Counted from the first letter of the stretch, positions 30,846 to 41,880 are shown. The stretch is DNA of 64,000 nucleotides from Tubulanus polymorphus (GCF_964204645.1 NC_134034.1:1830072-1894071), one strand, 5' to 3'. Notes: generated by a model not told the origin, from the letters alone. Translations and numbers: made by a program.

Positions 30846-33800
30846 ATGAACATCGTTTTGCTGGTTTGCCTGATGATCCAGGTTTCCTTGGCCTTCAATT
30901 TTCCAGGTATGAAAAACAATCGAAGCGTGGTAACATCCTAATCCTCTAAGCGAGGTTGAAATGAACAATATTGATGATATCATTATTTTTTGTTGTTAAG
31001 CGCTATCTTCTATTATCCTATCATATCAGTTTTCATAACGCTATTTTAGGTACCGCAAATAAGATAAAACCCCACTATTTACAAATTAAAAAGAAATCTA
31101 AAAGCACACCTAAATCTAAGGCACACTTGACGATGATCTCTAGGGTGAGATCGAAACGTCGCGTTCGTATATTTTAGATTGTTTCAATAAATAAATTTCT
31201 CGATTTTAGATTTCTTTTAATTTGTAAATGGTGGGTTTTTATCTTATCATCTGTTCACCCGACGTTTGAGTGTGGTTATCGTACTAGGTACCGCTATCTT
31301 AGGCCTTGTGTAGATTATCAATCCAAGACGTATTCGTATTGACAGGACTCTACACAGATCGGTTTAATCATACGTTTCCCAAAATCTCGTTAAATTTCCA
31401 GAGCAATAAAGATAATGATGATAATATCTTATAAGAGTAATTTTTAGTGTCTGGAAACAAATAAACCTGCGTATATGCTTACAGGGATGCCTCGTCAGGT
31501 GCAAAATATTATTGGAGGGACATCACCCCGAGGACAAGACGCCAATGAAGGAGGTTTTGACGTGTCCGGAATGTTGGGCCGACTGAAGAAAGATATCCCT
31601 CAACTAACGCCGGGCTATAAACAGCCTCAAAAAGGTACCCAACAGCAACAAGGTATCCAACAACAAGGTATCAGACAGCAACAAGACGGTATCCAACGAC
31701 AAAGTATCCAACGGCAACCACAAGGTATCCAACAACAGGGTTTCCCGCAGCAGCAAGGTTTCCAGCAACAGCAAAAAGGTTTCCAATCGCAGACGAGACC
31801 TATTCGGCAAAGGCGCCGAAGACGACCGCGTCCCCGATTGCAACCTCAATCCAATATCATCAAACAAAGACCCGTTCTACGGCCTCAATCTAAGCCAGTT
31901 CAATCTGAAGCTCGACCTGTCAAACAGGCAGAAATAGAGCCTGTTCAGTTTCAACCCGCACAAAAGGCTCAAGAAAAACCAGCCACACAACCTCAACAAA
32001 GCACTCAGTCACAGGCGAATGTACAACAATCTGCACCAAGACAACCAAAGGCAAGAGATTCATACGTGCATGTAGTCGAACAGCCTGCCCGACAAGCAAA
32101 TCAGAAAGAACCAGTAGTGAATCCATCTGTGGGCCCGAAAAACAACATAGGAGCACCACCTCCGCAAACAAGTATTTTCAGCCCTCCACAAGCTCAGCAG
32201 AGTAAACCCGTGCCGCAAAATAACATCGGCGCACCTCCACAAGCAAGTATATTCAGTCCCCCGACACCGGCAACAAATAAACCCCTTATACAGCAACAAA
32301 TGAACTCCTTACCACAAAATAATATGGGAGCACCTCCACCGCCACAGATGAGTATGCTGAACTTACAGCAACAACAAAATCCGCAACAAATGAATCCTCT
32401 CCAACAGAATAACATGGGTGCTCTCCCGCGACCACAGATGGGTATGGGTAACCAACAGTTTCAACAAAATCCTCAACTAATGCACCCTCCCCAACAGAAT
32501 GGTATGGGCACACCCCAACAACCACAGATGGGTATGCAAAACCCACATCAACAGATGCACCTACCACTGCAACAAATGCGACTACCACAAAATAACATGG
32601 GCGTTCCCCCACCACCACAGATGGGTATGGCTAACCTACAGTCACAAGAAAATCCTCAACAAATTCATCGTCTTCCAAATAACAAAGGTGCATTCCGGCC
32701 GCCATCGATGGGAATGCAAAATCCAAAGCAACACATGAACCATCGACAACAAATCAACATGGGTGTACCCCTGCCACCACACATGGGAATGCAAAATCCA
32801 CAGCAACAAATAAACTCCTTACCACAAAGCAATATGGGCGTACCCCGGCCACCACACATGGGAATGCAAAATCCACAGCAACAAATGAACTCCTTACCAG
32901 AAAGCAATATGGGTGTACCCCGGCCACCAATGATGGGAATGCAAAGTCCACAGCAACAAATGCACCATATACCACAAAACAACATGGGTGTACCCCGGCC
33001 ACCACAGATGGGTTTGTTGAACCCGCAGCTTCAAAAAAATCCTCAAGCTCAACCTCCTCAGCAAATGCATATGCAACATCCTCAATCAGGTCCGATGATT
33101 CAAAATTCACCATCGCCAGCCTCTAACCCGGGACAACAATCTGTCGTGATGGGTAAGCATTTCCAACAACCAGGATCACCAGCGCAACCCGGACAACCAA
33201 CTCAAACGGCTTTCCCATATTTCCCGTTCAATTTCCCACCGGCGAAAGCCAGATACCCTTACAACATGGTACCGTGTACACCGGACATGCATCAATGCGA
33301 GTTCTCGCTCATCCTGCAGCACTACCTTACAATGGTAAGCGTTAACAACGAACAGGTCTCCATCGATAACAGTGGAGCTATTGTCGATCCGACGAATCTC
33401 GCGAATACCATTGAAGAACAGGACAAGATCGTCATAGCTGACGGGTTACAACCGCCTAAACTAGTTATAGCCGTAAACAATTCAATACCGGGTCCAGCTC
33501 TACACGTCTACACAGGTCAGGATATCATCGTACACGTAACAAACCTACTGCTATCCGAGTCTGCGAGTGTACACTTCCACGGGCAAGATGTAGCCGGTTC
33601 CCCTTGGACGGATGGTACGCCCTATATCACCCAATGCCCGATTGGGCCCGGGCAAACATTCACGTACCGGTTCCAAGCCGGGATACCGGGCACGTCGTTT
33701 TACCAGTCGATGTTGGGTATGCAACAACAAGCGGGGGTTTACGGGGCCTTTATTGTCCATGCTCGCGACCAGCCGCATGACCCGCTACACGATAAGGAGC

Positions 33801-35029
33801 TAGTGCTGTCAAACTGGAATGATAGAGAGACACCTGTTGAGCTGTTTATGAAGGATGACTGGGATCAGATGCAAGGTTCCCCACTTTTTTCTGGTATTCT
33901 AATGAATGGGAGAAAAAGCGCGGTTGGTCCAGCTATTTTCGACTTCAAAAGCGGTGAATCCTATCGCTTCCGATTAATCGGCGCTCAAACTAAAAACCCG
34001 ATCACTGTACGATTCCATGAGCACTCGTTTACAGTTGTGGCGCTAGATGGCGTTGATATAGAGCCGGTTGAAGGTCACATTATTACCATATGGCCGGGTG
34101 AGAGAACCGACGTCATAGTTAAAGCCGACCAATCACCGACATTTGATTATAAGATAATTGCTAAGTATCCGGGTGGGAATTACCAAGGTTTTGCTTTGAT
34201 ACGGTACGATGGTACAAGCGGAACTGTTAGTACAAACCCTGCCGGATGCACGGCCGCTACTCCTTGTGTCATCATCAATTGCCTCAGCCCGAAAGATGTC
34301 GCCGATTCTCCCATATTCAAATGCGTTTCGCTAAACGATATGAAATCGAAAGGCGTACCGGCGCCGAACCTTTACTGGAAATCCGGCCCGATATTCCTAA
34401 ATTTCGTCGTCGCTTCGTTAGCACAACCAGAAAACGTGGTCAACGCTCGCAGATTCATAAACCCGACTACAAACACCCTGGTGGCGTCCGGTGGAACGAC
34501 ACCGTGCGATCCGCGTAAGTGCATCGACGGCCAGGTTTGTAAATGTACGGCTCAATTCAACGTGATGAAGAAGTCAGTGACGCAATACGTGTTCGCTAAT
34601 ATGGGCTCTAACACGCAGATGAGAGCCATTCATATGCACGGAAACCACTTCCACGTGTTGAAAGTGCAATACGACCCAACACACGGCGAAATCGTCTGCA
34701 GCAACGACCAAATAACCGAGTTATCGCTTTGCAGACGTCTGAAATGGGCAGACGACAAGTGGAACTACAACTGGCACCTGATCCCGAATCTGAACATCAT
34801 GAACCCCATAGTTAAAGATACTGTATACATCCCCCCGAATGGATACGTGGTAGCTCGTGTGTTCAACTATAATCCGGGAGCCTGGGCCATACATTCTACC
34901 GACGTGAACGAGTTTATATCGGGAATGTCTATCGTCAGTCGAGTCGGAGAGCCGGGTCGAGATTACAGGACGCCTGTAGATTTACCGATCTGTTCGAATT
35001 ACGACGCCGACATACAAAGAAGTAAGTGA
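30846..35029 (+). CDS. Secreted Gln/Pro-rich protein fused to a degenerate laccase-type multicopper oxidase (1201 aa)
   Basis: Exon 1 (30846-30906) encodes signal peptide MNIVLLVCLMIQVSLA plus FNFP. Exon 2 (31485-35029) joins in phase 1. Residues 19-55 form a short module (FNFPG-MPRQVQNII, then FDVSGMLGRLKKDIPQL). Residues about 56-605 are Gln/Pro/Met/Asn-rich, with a basic RQRRRRRPRPR patch and about eight imperfect 25-residue repeats (NMGVPRPPHMGMQNPQQQ). From about 610 three cupredoxin domains of animal-laccase type follow (PCTPDMHQCEF, PGPALHVYTGQDI, TQCPIGPGQTFTYRF). Copper motif 1 is intact (H717-F-H719). Motif 2 reads YQSM at 760-763 instead of HSH. Motif 3 keeps H1070-M-H1072 but has Arg1067 at the type-1 His. 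Motif 4 reads H-S-T (1157-1159) with Glu1163 instead of HCH...H. The type-1 Cys and five of ten His are lost, so oxidase activity is unlikely. The last codons overlap a perfect donor (35022); splicing to 35106-35146 would change the C-terminus to IFSIPDVIRDRTG. Confidence 0.93.
31059..31247. mobile_element. MITE, about 189 bp, in the signal-exon intron
   Basis: The ends 'ataagataaaaccccac' and the complement of 'gtgggtttttatcttat' pair. The arms continue through 'tttacaaattaaaaagaaatctaaaa' and its complement. The centre carries 'gatcgaaacgtcg' and AATAAA, as in the element at 56468-57025. Confidence 0.75.
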
Positions 35030-35105
35030 CTTAAATTTATGTCCATAACTCTTTTTGAATCGTCATTCATCTTATCATTATTAACAATAATGTTTTCGTT
35101 CGCAG

Positions 35106-35146
35106 TTTTCAGTATTCCAGATGTTATCAGGGATAGAACAGGGTAA
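35106..35146 (+). CDS. Possible alternative last exon of the oxidase-fusion gene
   Basis: An acceptor 'ttttcgttcgcag' ends at 35105. With the donor GTAAGT at 35022 it would remove an 84-nt intron, and 13 residues later the frame closes with TAA (35144-35146). The donor is an excellent match although reading through gives a stop within three codons, so either end is possible. Confidence 0.4.
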
Positions 35147-37378
35147 GATATTTGTCTTAGTTCGAACCGAGAGTCCTGAGCATTCCTAAGTACTGGGGCC
35201 GCGCTCCTCAGACCCACGATACCATTTCCGCCGTTCTTCCAATTTCCGATCGTCGACATGTGACACGTATTCAGGATTTACCTATTACTTGATTGCTAAA
35301 GAGCTACAAACACCAATTATTTGACATCCAAAAACTGATCGTTTACATGTTTTCAGTACCTCACCTGAGCAGGATTATGTTGATCCTTAAAGAATGGTTC
35401 TGACAGTAACTTTTCTGTTAGCTCGTGGTGGTACAATAACCACTGACAATACACAATTGGTATTCTGTAACTAAAAGGATAATAGGTCTTGGCATTGATA
35501 TGGAAAGTTTCGTCTGTCAGCTCTTAGCCATTTAAAAGTCCAGGGACAAAATTTCAATGAATTCTTCCTTATTTTACTTTTTTTAAATGCCTTTTTCTGC
35601 TCTGCTCACTTTCAGACAAACTCACAGCGCTGCCGCATCCGTTCCTGGAGTCTGAACAGATCACCACTAACCATATTATCTATTCTGAGCTATGTATTTA
35701 TTATCTAAGAATAAATTGGTCTTGGAAAATGACACTCATGAGTTTTAGATTTGCTTTTTTTCCTTATAGATGGAATGAGAAACCGAAAAGTTGGTTAAAG
35801 TTAGATAATATACACACAATTTAAACAATATGTTTGTTATGGCATGCGTTATACAGATGGTAATTTACTTCAACCAACTTTTGAACAACTGGTCCCAGGA
35901 TGATGGAGAGTTAAGAACTAATCGAAGGATGTGGTCTCTATGTCTTTTCATAGATATGGGGATGGTGAATCAACCTTCAGCAAACTGATTCAGCTTATAG
36001 CCTGGCTAGGTATTGATAGCTGGAGATTGGGATGCAGTGGCTTCAATTCGTTCATCCCTGGTCGGCGATTCCTAAGACCCAGATCCATGACTTCATTGAG
36101 AGTTAATCTGCCCCAAGTGACAGATTCATTAGAGTTAGACTCGTTTAGTTTCTGCGTCCATTATTTCACGAAACGGAAATATGTTCCTATAGTTACATTG
36201 GATTGGTACATGTAACACCTAGACAAACGTTGATGAACGAATGACTTGCCCTAGTCAGGGCCTAAAACTGCCCCAAATGAAAGATTTCCTCCTTTTCGAC
36301 ATGGTTTATATACATCCACGATTTAACGAAACGGAACTTTCCTTGCCTCTCATATTCCACGTAAATGACTTCATCGAATGTAAATCTTTTAAAAGAAAAG
36401 TTTGTTCCATTTCCACGAAATCAAATCTCTCGAGCCCCGAGTTTGTGAATTTCACACCTAGACGAATATAGACAAATGAGTGACTCCCTTGAAAATCTGC
36501 CCATTCCACGAAAAAGAAATTTCTCTAGCCTAAAAAAGGATTGGTAATGAAATAACAAATGTAGACAAAATTATACTTCCTTGTAAATCTGCCCTAAGAA
36601 AGAAACAGATTTGCTTTTCACGAAAAAGAAATTTCTCCACAGACTAGCCGCGCAGGATTAGTGAATTTAAACGTAGGGAAATAAAATCTTGCCCCCGATA
36701 AAACACAAAACCATATGCCTTGATTCAAATCTATATGTACACGTAATCTTCTACTAAGAACGATATATCTATTCATTTGGAACGAGTTGAAAAAGCGTAC
36801 CGTCTGTTGACTGAGAAATAATCGTCCATCATTGCTGAAGGTTTTGACGGTAAGATATTGTAGGAAATGGACACAGGTGTGTGGTTCAGGGGTATGATTT
36901 ATCGCGGGGTCCAGGTGTTCACAGCGATATACCTATGTTCATTGCTAGGTGTCCACCACATAGTCTCTACATAGACGCGCGAGATTTAGGTAAGATTATC
37001 TTCGTTTTCTCAGATCAAGAACATTAACAGCATCTGATGTCAAGGTAATTTGCGTATTGATAATTTGACTGTGAAACTAACTCAGGCCTACGTACAATCT
37101 GAAATTGGGGTTTTATAGACTGGGTATAGTTTAGTTATCCCTAGGGATTCTTGCCCTGGGCCCGGTTTCATAAGACCGGGTATAAAAGTTATCACTAGGG
37201 ATAAATCCTCGACAATGGACCCGGTTCTATAGTGTGGGTGATAGATAACCCAAATAGTGAAAACTAAAAAACCAGATGAAATCAATTTCATTCTATATGC
37301 AAATACAATGAAGTTGAAAACCTAGATACAAATATATCATATACCACAGAATAAGGGATACCCATCAACCGCTATATT
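35147..37378. other. Intergenic; degenerate repeats, no gene
   Basis: A candidate AATAAA for the upstream gene lies at 35710-35715. From about 36080 to 36660, 'aaatctgccc', 'cacgaaaaagaaatttctc' and 'acacctagac' blocks recur at roughly 130-150-bp intervals, a decayed tandem repeat. 37110-37240 holds relics of the 165-bp MITE. Confidence 0.55.
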
Positions 37379-37450
37379 TGGGCTGTAGCTCAGTAGTAGA
37401 GCGCTCGCTTCGCATGCGAGAGGCCCCGGGTTCAAATCCCGGCAGCTCCA
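37379..37450 (+). tRNA. tRNA-Ala (CGC) with a mismatched first base pair
   Basis: The D arm is GCTCAGTAGTAGAGC. Anticodon stem CTCGC/GCGAG encloses TTCGCAT (anticodon CGC), and T stem CCGGG/CCCGG encloses TTCAAAT. The acceptor stem TGGGCTG/CAGCTCC has the alanine identity pair G3:U70, but position 1 is T opposite C72. TTTT at 37454-37457 can terminate pol III. It ends only 30 bp before the start codon of the next gene, so the two must share or compete for promoter space. It could be a functional gene or a recent pseudogene. Confidence 0.8.
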
Positions 37451-37479
37451 GTCTTTTGAAAATCATATTCTATTCTAGT

Positions 37480-39269
37480 ATGGCGTTGTTGAATTTGGTA
37501 ACGTTAGTGTGTGTTGTGGCGGGTGTACGGGCCTTCAATGTTCCAGGTAAAATAATCATTTTTTGAATGAAAGCATTTCATTTACTCGATTCCGGGGGGA
37601 TCATGCTGTTCATGAGTACTTCACTTTTTCAGGTTTGCCTCCTCAGCTGGGACAACTGATGGGCGGTGGCGGTGGCGGAGGTGGCTCACCATTTGGAGGA
37701 GGAAGTCCATTTGGAGGTGGTTCCCCATTTGGAGGAGGTGGTAAGAAGAATAGTATTTCGATTCTCTAAGAATTTGGTCTAAGAATGTTGACAAAGTTCT
37801 AAATTTCTGTTGATCAGTTCGAAAATTGTCTGTGTTTAATTTGACTCTGGATACAGTTCCACAGTTATGTGGATAATTAGACTGTGAATCCAGCTCCACA
37901 GTTGTGTGGATTCAATTTAGATCCAATTCCACATGTGTGCGTTGGTTTACCCAGATCCACACAGAATTTCCCAAATAATCTCTGACCAAACGTAACTCTT
38001 GAGTTCCATAAAGCCTAATTCTTGTTGGTTTAAATAGTCAAATACAACTTGCAGCCTTGGTAAATGATCATTGAGCGTGTTCATTTTCGACAAAGTATCC
38101 AGATCCAAAATATCGTGGGAGGACAGCTGTTCTGCATAAAAAAGGCAGCGTCCAATATTTCTCACCTTAGAAAAGTTCCTTCTATGCCCCATTTGTATTC
38201 AATAGAATCTCATCGCATCATGAAGTCCTTTATCGTAAGAATATTTGTTTCTTTCATTTTAGGAATGTCTCGAGTATCGCAATTCATGGCTCCTCCAGGA
38301 GGACAACAACAACAGGGAGGTTCAGCCGGTTAGTATCCTAATCACATCAGTCGATTTATAGCTAGGGATTGTAACATATACAAGGTGCGGTTTATTGCGG
38401 TTACAGGTGGTTTGCCGCCCTCCGTTCAGAAATTCATGCAACCGAAAAACACCAAGAAGGTGGATATGGGATCTATGGCATTCGACCCCGCTGACTTTGC
38501 CGATATCAAGGAAAGCATGAGGAAAATGAAGGAAGAAGACGATAAGAAAAGGGCGAGAGAAAAGGCTGCTAAAAATGGTCAGGCCACTGGACAAGGACAA
38601 GGACAAGCTGCCGGACAAGTGCAAGGACAAGCCGTTAGACAGGGGCAGGCCCAAAATGCTGGACAAGGGCAAGGGCAAATATCGCAAAAGTGGAATACCG
38701 GTAACGGTCAGAATCAACAAAACCAAGTTGCCCAAAATAACCGGGCACAGCAGGCGCAAGGAAGAAATGTGAATATCAACCAACAACAGATGCAGAATGC
38801 TTACCAGATGCAACCCCAGTTCCAACAGCAACAACAACAGATGCAGAATGCTAACCAGATGCATCCCCAGTTCCAACAGCAACATCAACAGATGCAGAAT
38901 GCTAACCAGATGCAACCCCAGTTCATGCAGCACGGACAGCAGATGCAACCACAGAATTATGGCCAAAACAACCAGATGCAAATTCGACAAAATTATCAAC
39001 AGGCCGCAATGCAAGCCCAGCAACCTCAGCAAACTTATTTCCAAAACGTTCAGCAACCACAACAGAACTATCATCCTCAACAAGCGTTATACCAACAGAC
39101 GCAATATCAGCAGCCTCAACAGAACTTCTACCAAAGCTATCAGACGCAACAACCACAGCAAAACTATTTCCAAAACAACCCGGGACATTACGTTCAGCAA
39201 CCGCAGCAGCACCAACACTGGCAAACTCCACAAGGATTTGGTCACCACGGAGGCTACATGCAGGGATAG
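37480..39269 (+). CDS. Secreted Gln-rich protein, isoform A (exons 1-4, 367 aa)
   Basis: Exons: 37480-37546, 37633-37740, 38263-38328, 38407-39269. Every intron is phase 1, splitting a glycine codon. Exon 1 encodes signal peptide MALLNLVTLVCVVAGVRA plus FNVP. Exon 2 encodes GLPPQLGQLM and a Gly-rich SPFGGG repeat. Exon 3 encodes GMSRVSQFM and a Gln run. Exon 4 opens with GLPPSVQKFM, a charged FDPADFADIKESMRKMKEED segment, then GQ- and QQQMQNANQM-type repeats and an aromatic QPQQNYF / FYQSYQ tail. The Gln/Asn/Tyr-rich composition with a signal peptide suggests an extracellular structural protein. No enzyme or known domain is visible. The AATAAA at 39309 supports exon 4 as a terminal exon. Confidence 0.85.
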
Positions 39270-40974
39270 ACACCGATTGCCCGGCCATCCTCTATTACTG
39301 GAATATTGAATAAATTTGATTTCTGTGAACTCTAAGATGCTAGTTTCCTACCGATATCATTTATATTTAGATACGTTTTGTTTACTTCACGCTCTCTCTC
39401 TCTCTCTCTTTCTCTTTCTGTCCGTCTTAGATTTAGGCAGATTTCTAACTCTATTGTAGGGAGGCTTCTTCACAAACTTGGAACGAGATGAATTGAATAT
39501 TACGTTTTGTACGATTTCTTTTTGTGCAGGTCAAGGCCAGAACATGATGACTATGGGTTTAAATCCGAATCAACATCAAACTCCAGCACATGCCGGTCAT
39601 GGCCACGGTCATATGGGTGGGCACGGACATGCTAGTATGTTGGGCCACGGGCGCGGAGGGGTCGCCAGTGGACAACCACAGACGGCTGGATTTGGGCAGC
39701 CTCAAATGCAAGGTAGGTTCGGTCAGCCTCGTATGCAAGGACAGTTTGGTCAGCCACACATGCAAGGGCATGGATTTGGCCAGCCACAAATGCAGGGGCA
39801 TGTATTTGGCCAGCCACAAAATCAAGCTGTTAGATTCGGTCAGCCACAACCACAAGAAGTTAGATTTAACCAACCACAGATGCAAGGGCGTGGATTTGGT
39901 CAGCAACAAAGGCAGGCAGGTGGGTTTGGCCAGCCAAAGATGCAAGCAGGTGGGTTTGGCCAGCCTCAGCCTCAGATGCAAGCTGCTCGATTCAGCCAGC
40001 CACAAGCTCAACGTGAGGGTGGGTTTGGCCAGCTACAAAGGCAGGCAGGTGGGTTTGGCCAGCCACAGATGCAAGCAGGTGGGTTTGGCCAGCCACAAAG
40101 GCAGGCAGGAGGAATTGGCCAGCAACAAAGGCAGGCAGGTGGGTTTGGACAGCCACAGATGCAAGCAGGTGGGGTTGGCCAGCCACAAAGGCAGGCGGGT
40201 GGAATTGGCCAGCCACAAAGGCAGGCAGGTGGAATTGGCCAGCCACAAAGGCAGGCAGGTGGCTTTGGTCAGCCACAAATGCAAGCAGGTCAGCCACAAA
40301 CCCAACAAGGGGTTGGTTTTAACCAAGGATTCCAGCAGCAGCAGCAGCAGCAGCAGCAACAGGGAGGATTTAGACCTCCTGGGATGCCGACAAATGGAGG
40401 ACTACCGAAAGATGTTCAAGAAATTCTCAACATGAAACAATCAGAAACGAAAGAGTTTGATCTGGATGAAATGTTGAAAGAGATCGGTCAAGTTCGTGCT
40501 CAGATACCCAGTCTTAATCAGGACAAAGAAAAACAGCAAGGAGGTCCCCAACAACAGGGTCAACCGCCTAATCAAGGACAAGGGGGTCCTCCACAGCAGG
40601 GCCAACGGCCTAACCAAGGCCGTCCTCCCCAGCAGCAATTCAACCAAGGTCAACCTCCCCAACAGCAATTCAACCAAGGTCAACCTCCCCAACAGCAATT
40701 CAACCAAGGTCAACCTCCCCAACAGCAATTCAACCAAGGTCAACCTCCCCAGCAGCAATTCAACCAAGGCCAACCTCCCCAGCAGCAAAACCAGAACCAA
40801 CAGCCTCACCAGGGTCAGCCACAACCTCCTCAGCAGCAGATTAATCACGGCAAAGCAGCACAGCAGTCCATCCAGGGCCAGGTACCACAGGAGTCCAATA
40901 AAGACCAAAAGGCGCAGCAGTCCATGCAGGACCAAACGGCTAAATCAACAAACTTCGGAACATGGAGAAAATAG
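37480..40974 (+). CDS. Secreted Gln/Gly/His-rich protein, isoform B (exons 1-3 plus 39530-40974, 561 aa)
   Basis: The exon at 39530-40974 begins after acceptor 'tctttttgtgcag' in phase 1, matching the donor of exon 3 (38328). The open frame upstream of the acceptor has no signal peptide, so I infer an alternative terminal exon rather than a separate gene. It encodes a His/Gly-rich start (HAGHGHGHMGGHGHASM), about 30 copies of a 7-10-residue GGFGQPQMQA / GGIGQPQRQA repeat, a poly-Gln run, then GLPKDVQEIL with FDLDEMLKEIGQVRAQIPSL. Six FNQGQPPQQQ decapeptides follow, encoded by nearly identical 30-bp DNA units (about 40610-40790), then a Gln/Lys tail. The AATAAA at 41202 lies 228 bases after the TAG. 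Other splicing, for example a GTAACG donor inside exon 4 at 38700, is possible. Confidence 0.75.
39309..39314 (+). promoter_or_regulatory. Polyadenylation signal, isoform A
   Basis: AATAAA 40 bases after the TAG of exon 4. Its position before the 39530 exon implies alternative terminal exons. Confidence 0.65.
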
Positions 40975-41201
40975 AGGCATGTCACGGGGAAATTGCAGTT
41001 GGTAACGCTCATGTTTTCGACTGGTTTAGAAATAAATGGCATTTCAAAATCGGGGATGGTTTTCATAAATGTGGGATCTTAGTTTTTCCTTTCTATAATC
41101 CCAAATATTGCGATGGCAATAGTGCGCCTTTAATGTTTAAACCATGATTGCGCATGGAGGCCCAGACTACACTCATATTGAAGACATTGGACATTTCTTT
41201 G

Positions 41202-41207
41202 AATAAA
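41202..41207 (+). promoter_or_regulatory. Polyadenylation signal, isoform B
   Basis: AATAAA 228 bases after the stop of the last exon. Confidence 0.65.
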
Positions 41208-41351
41208 ATACGATTTTATTTCCTTTCAGAATAGATTCATAATTTCACAAACTAAGTAATTCCGTATATAATGACGTAGATAATGTTACAAATGTTATAA
41301 AATGAATACACAAAATATGTATGGCTACAAAAAACAAAGATAACTTGTAAA

Positions 41352-41880
41352 CTGATGACATCGAGAGAATCTACCACGTTCCTCCCTCGGCAGGGATACA
41401 AATCTGATGGCGTCGTGAGACTCTACAATGTTACTCCCTCGGCAGGGATACAAATCTGATGGCATCGTGAGAATCTACCATGTTATTCCCTCGGCAGGGA
41501 TACAAATCTGATGACATCGTGAGACTCTACAATGTTACTCCCTCGGCAGGGATACAAATCTGATGACATCGTGAGACTCTACAATGTTACTCCCTCGGCA
41601 GGGATACAAATCTGATGACGTCGTGAGACTCTACAATGTTACTCCCTCGGCAGGGATACAAATCTGATGACGTCGTGAGACTCTACAATGTTACTCCCTC
41701 GGCAGGGATACAAATCTGATGACATCGTGAGAATCTACCATGTTACTCCCTCGGCAGGGATACAAATCTGATGACATCGTGAGACTCTACAATGTTACTC
41801 CCTCGGCAGGGATACAAATCTGATGACATCGTGAGACTCTGTCGCGTTCTTCCCCAGGAGGGATTCGAACCTGATGGCAT
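41352..41880. repeat. 52-bp minisatellite, about 10 units, with tRNA T-arm-like core
   Basis: Unit 'ctgatgacatcgtgagactc' + 'tacaatgttactccctcggc' + 'agggatacaaat'. The last unit (41840-41880) reads 'ccccaggagggattcgaacctgatgg', which on the minus strand looks like a tRNA T arm with TTCGAATCC. The other units carry a decayed version of it. Confidence 0.9.

Noticed and set aside
31604-33113. Minus-strand open frames opposite the oxidase-fusion gene
   Set aside because: Shadows of the Gln/Pro-rich coding repeat; the plus frame carries signal peptide, conserved domain and splice junctions.
34246-34518. Second frame inside the oxidase domain
   Set aside because: Overlaps well-conserved oxidase coding sequence in another frame and matches nothing.
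39530-40974. Treating the last Gln-rich exon as an independent gene starting at 39478 or 39488
   Set aside because: The upstream codons cross a good splice acceptor and encode no signal peptide; the 39488 ATG is out of frame and stops at once. A phase-matched terminal exon is simpler.
41352-41880. Regular 52-bp repeats resembling a CRISPR array
   Set aside because: There are no unique spacers; whole units are tandem copies, and the DNA is eukaryotic.
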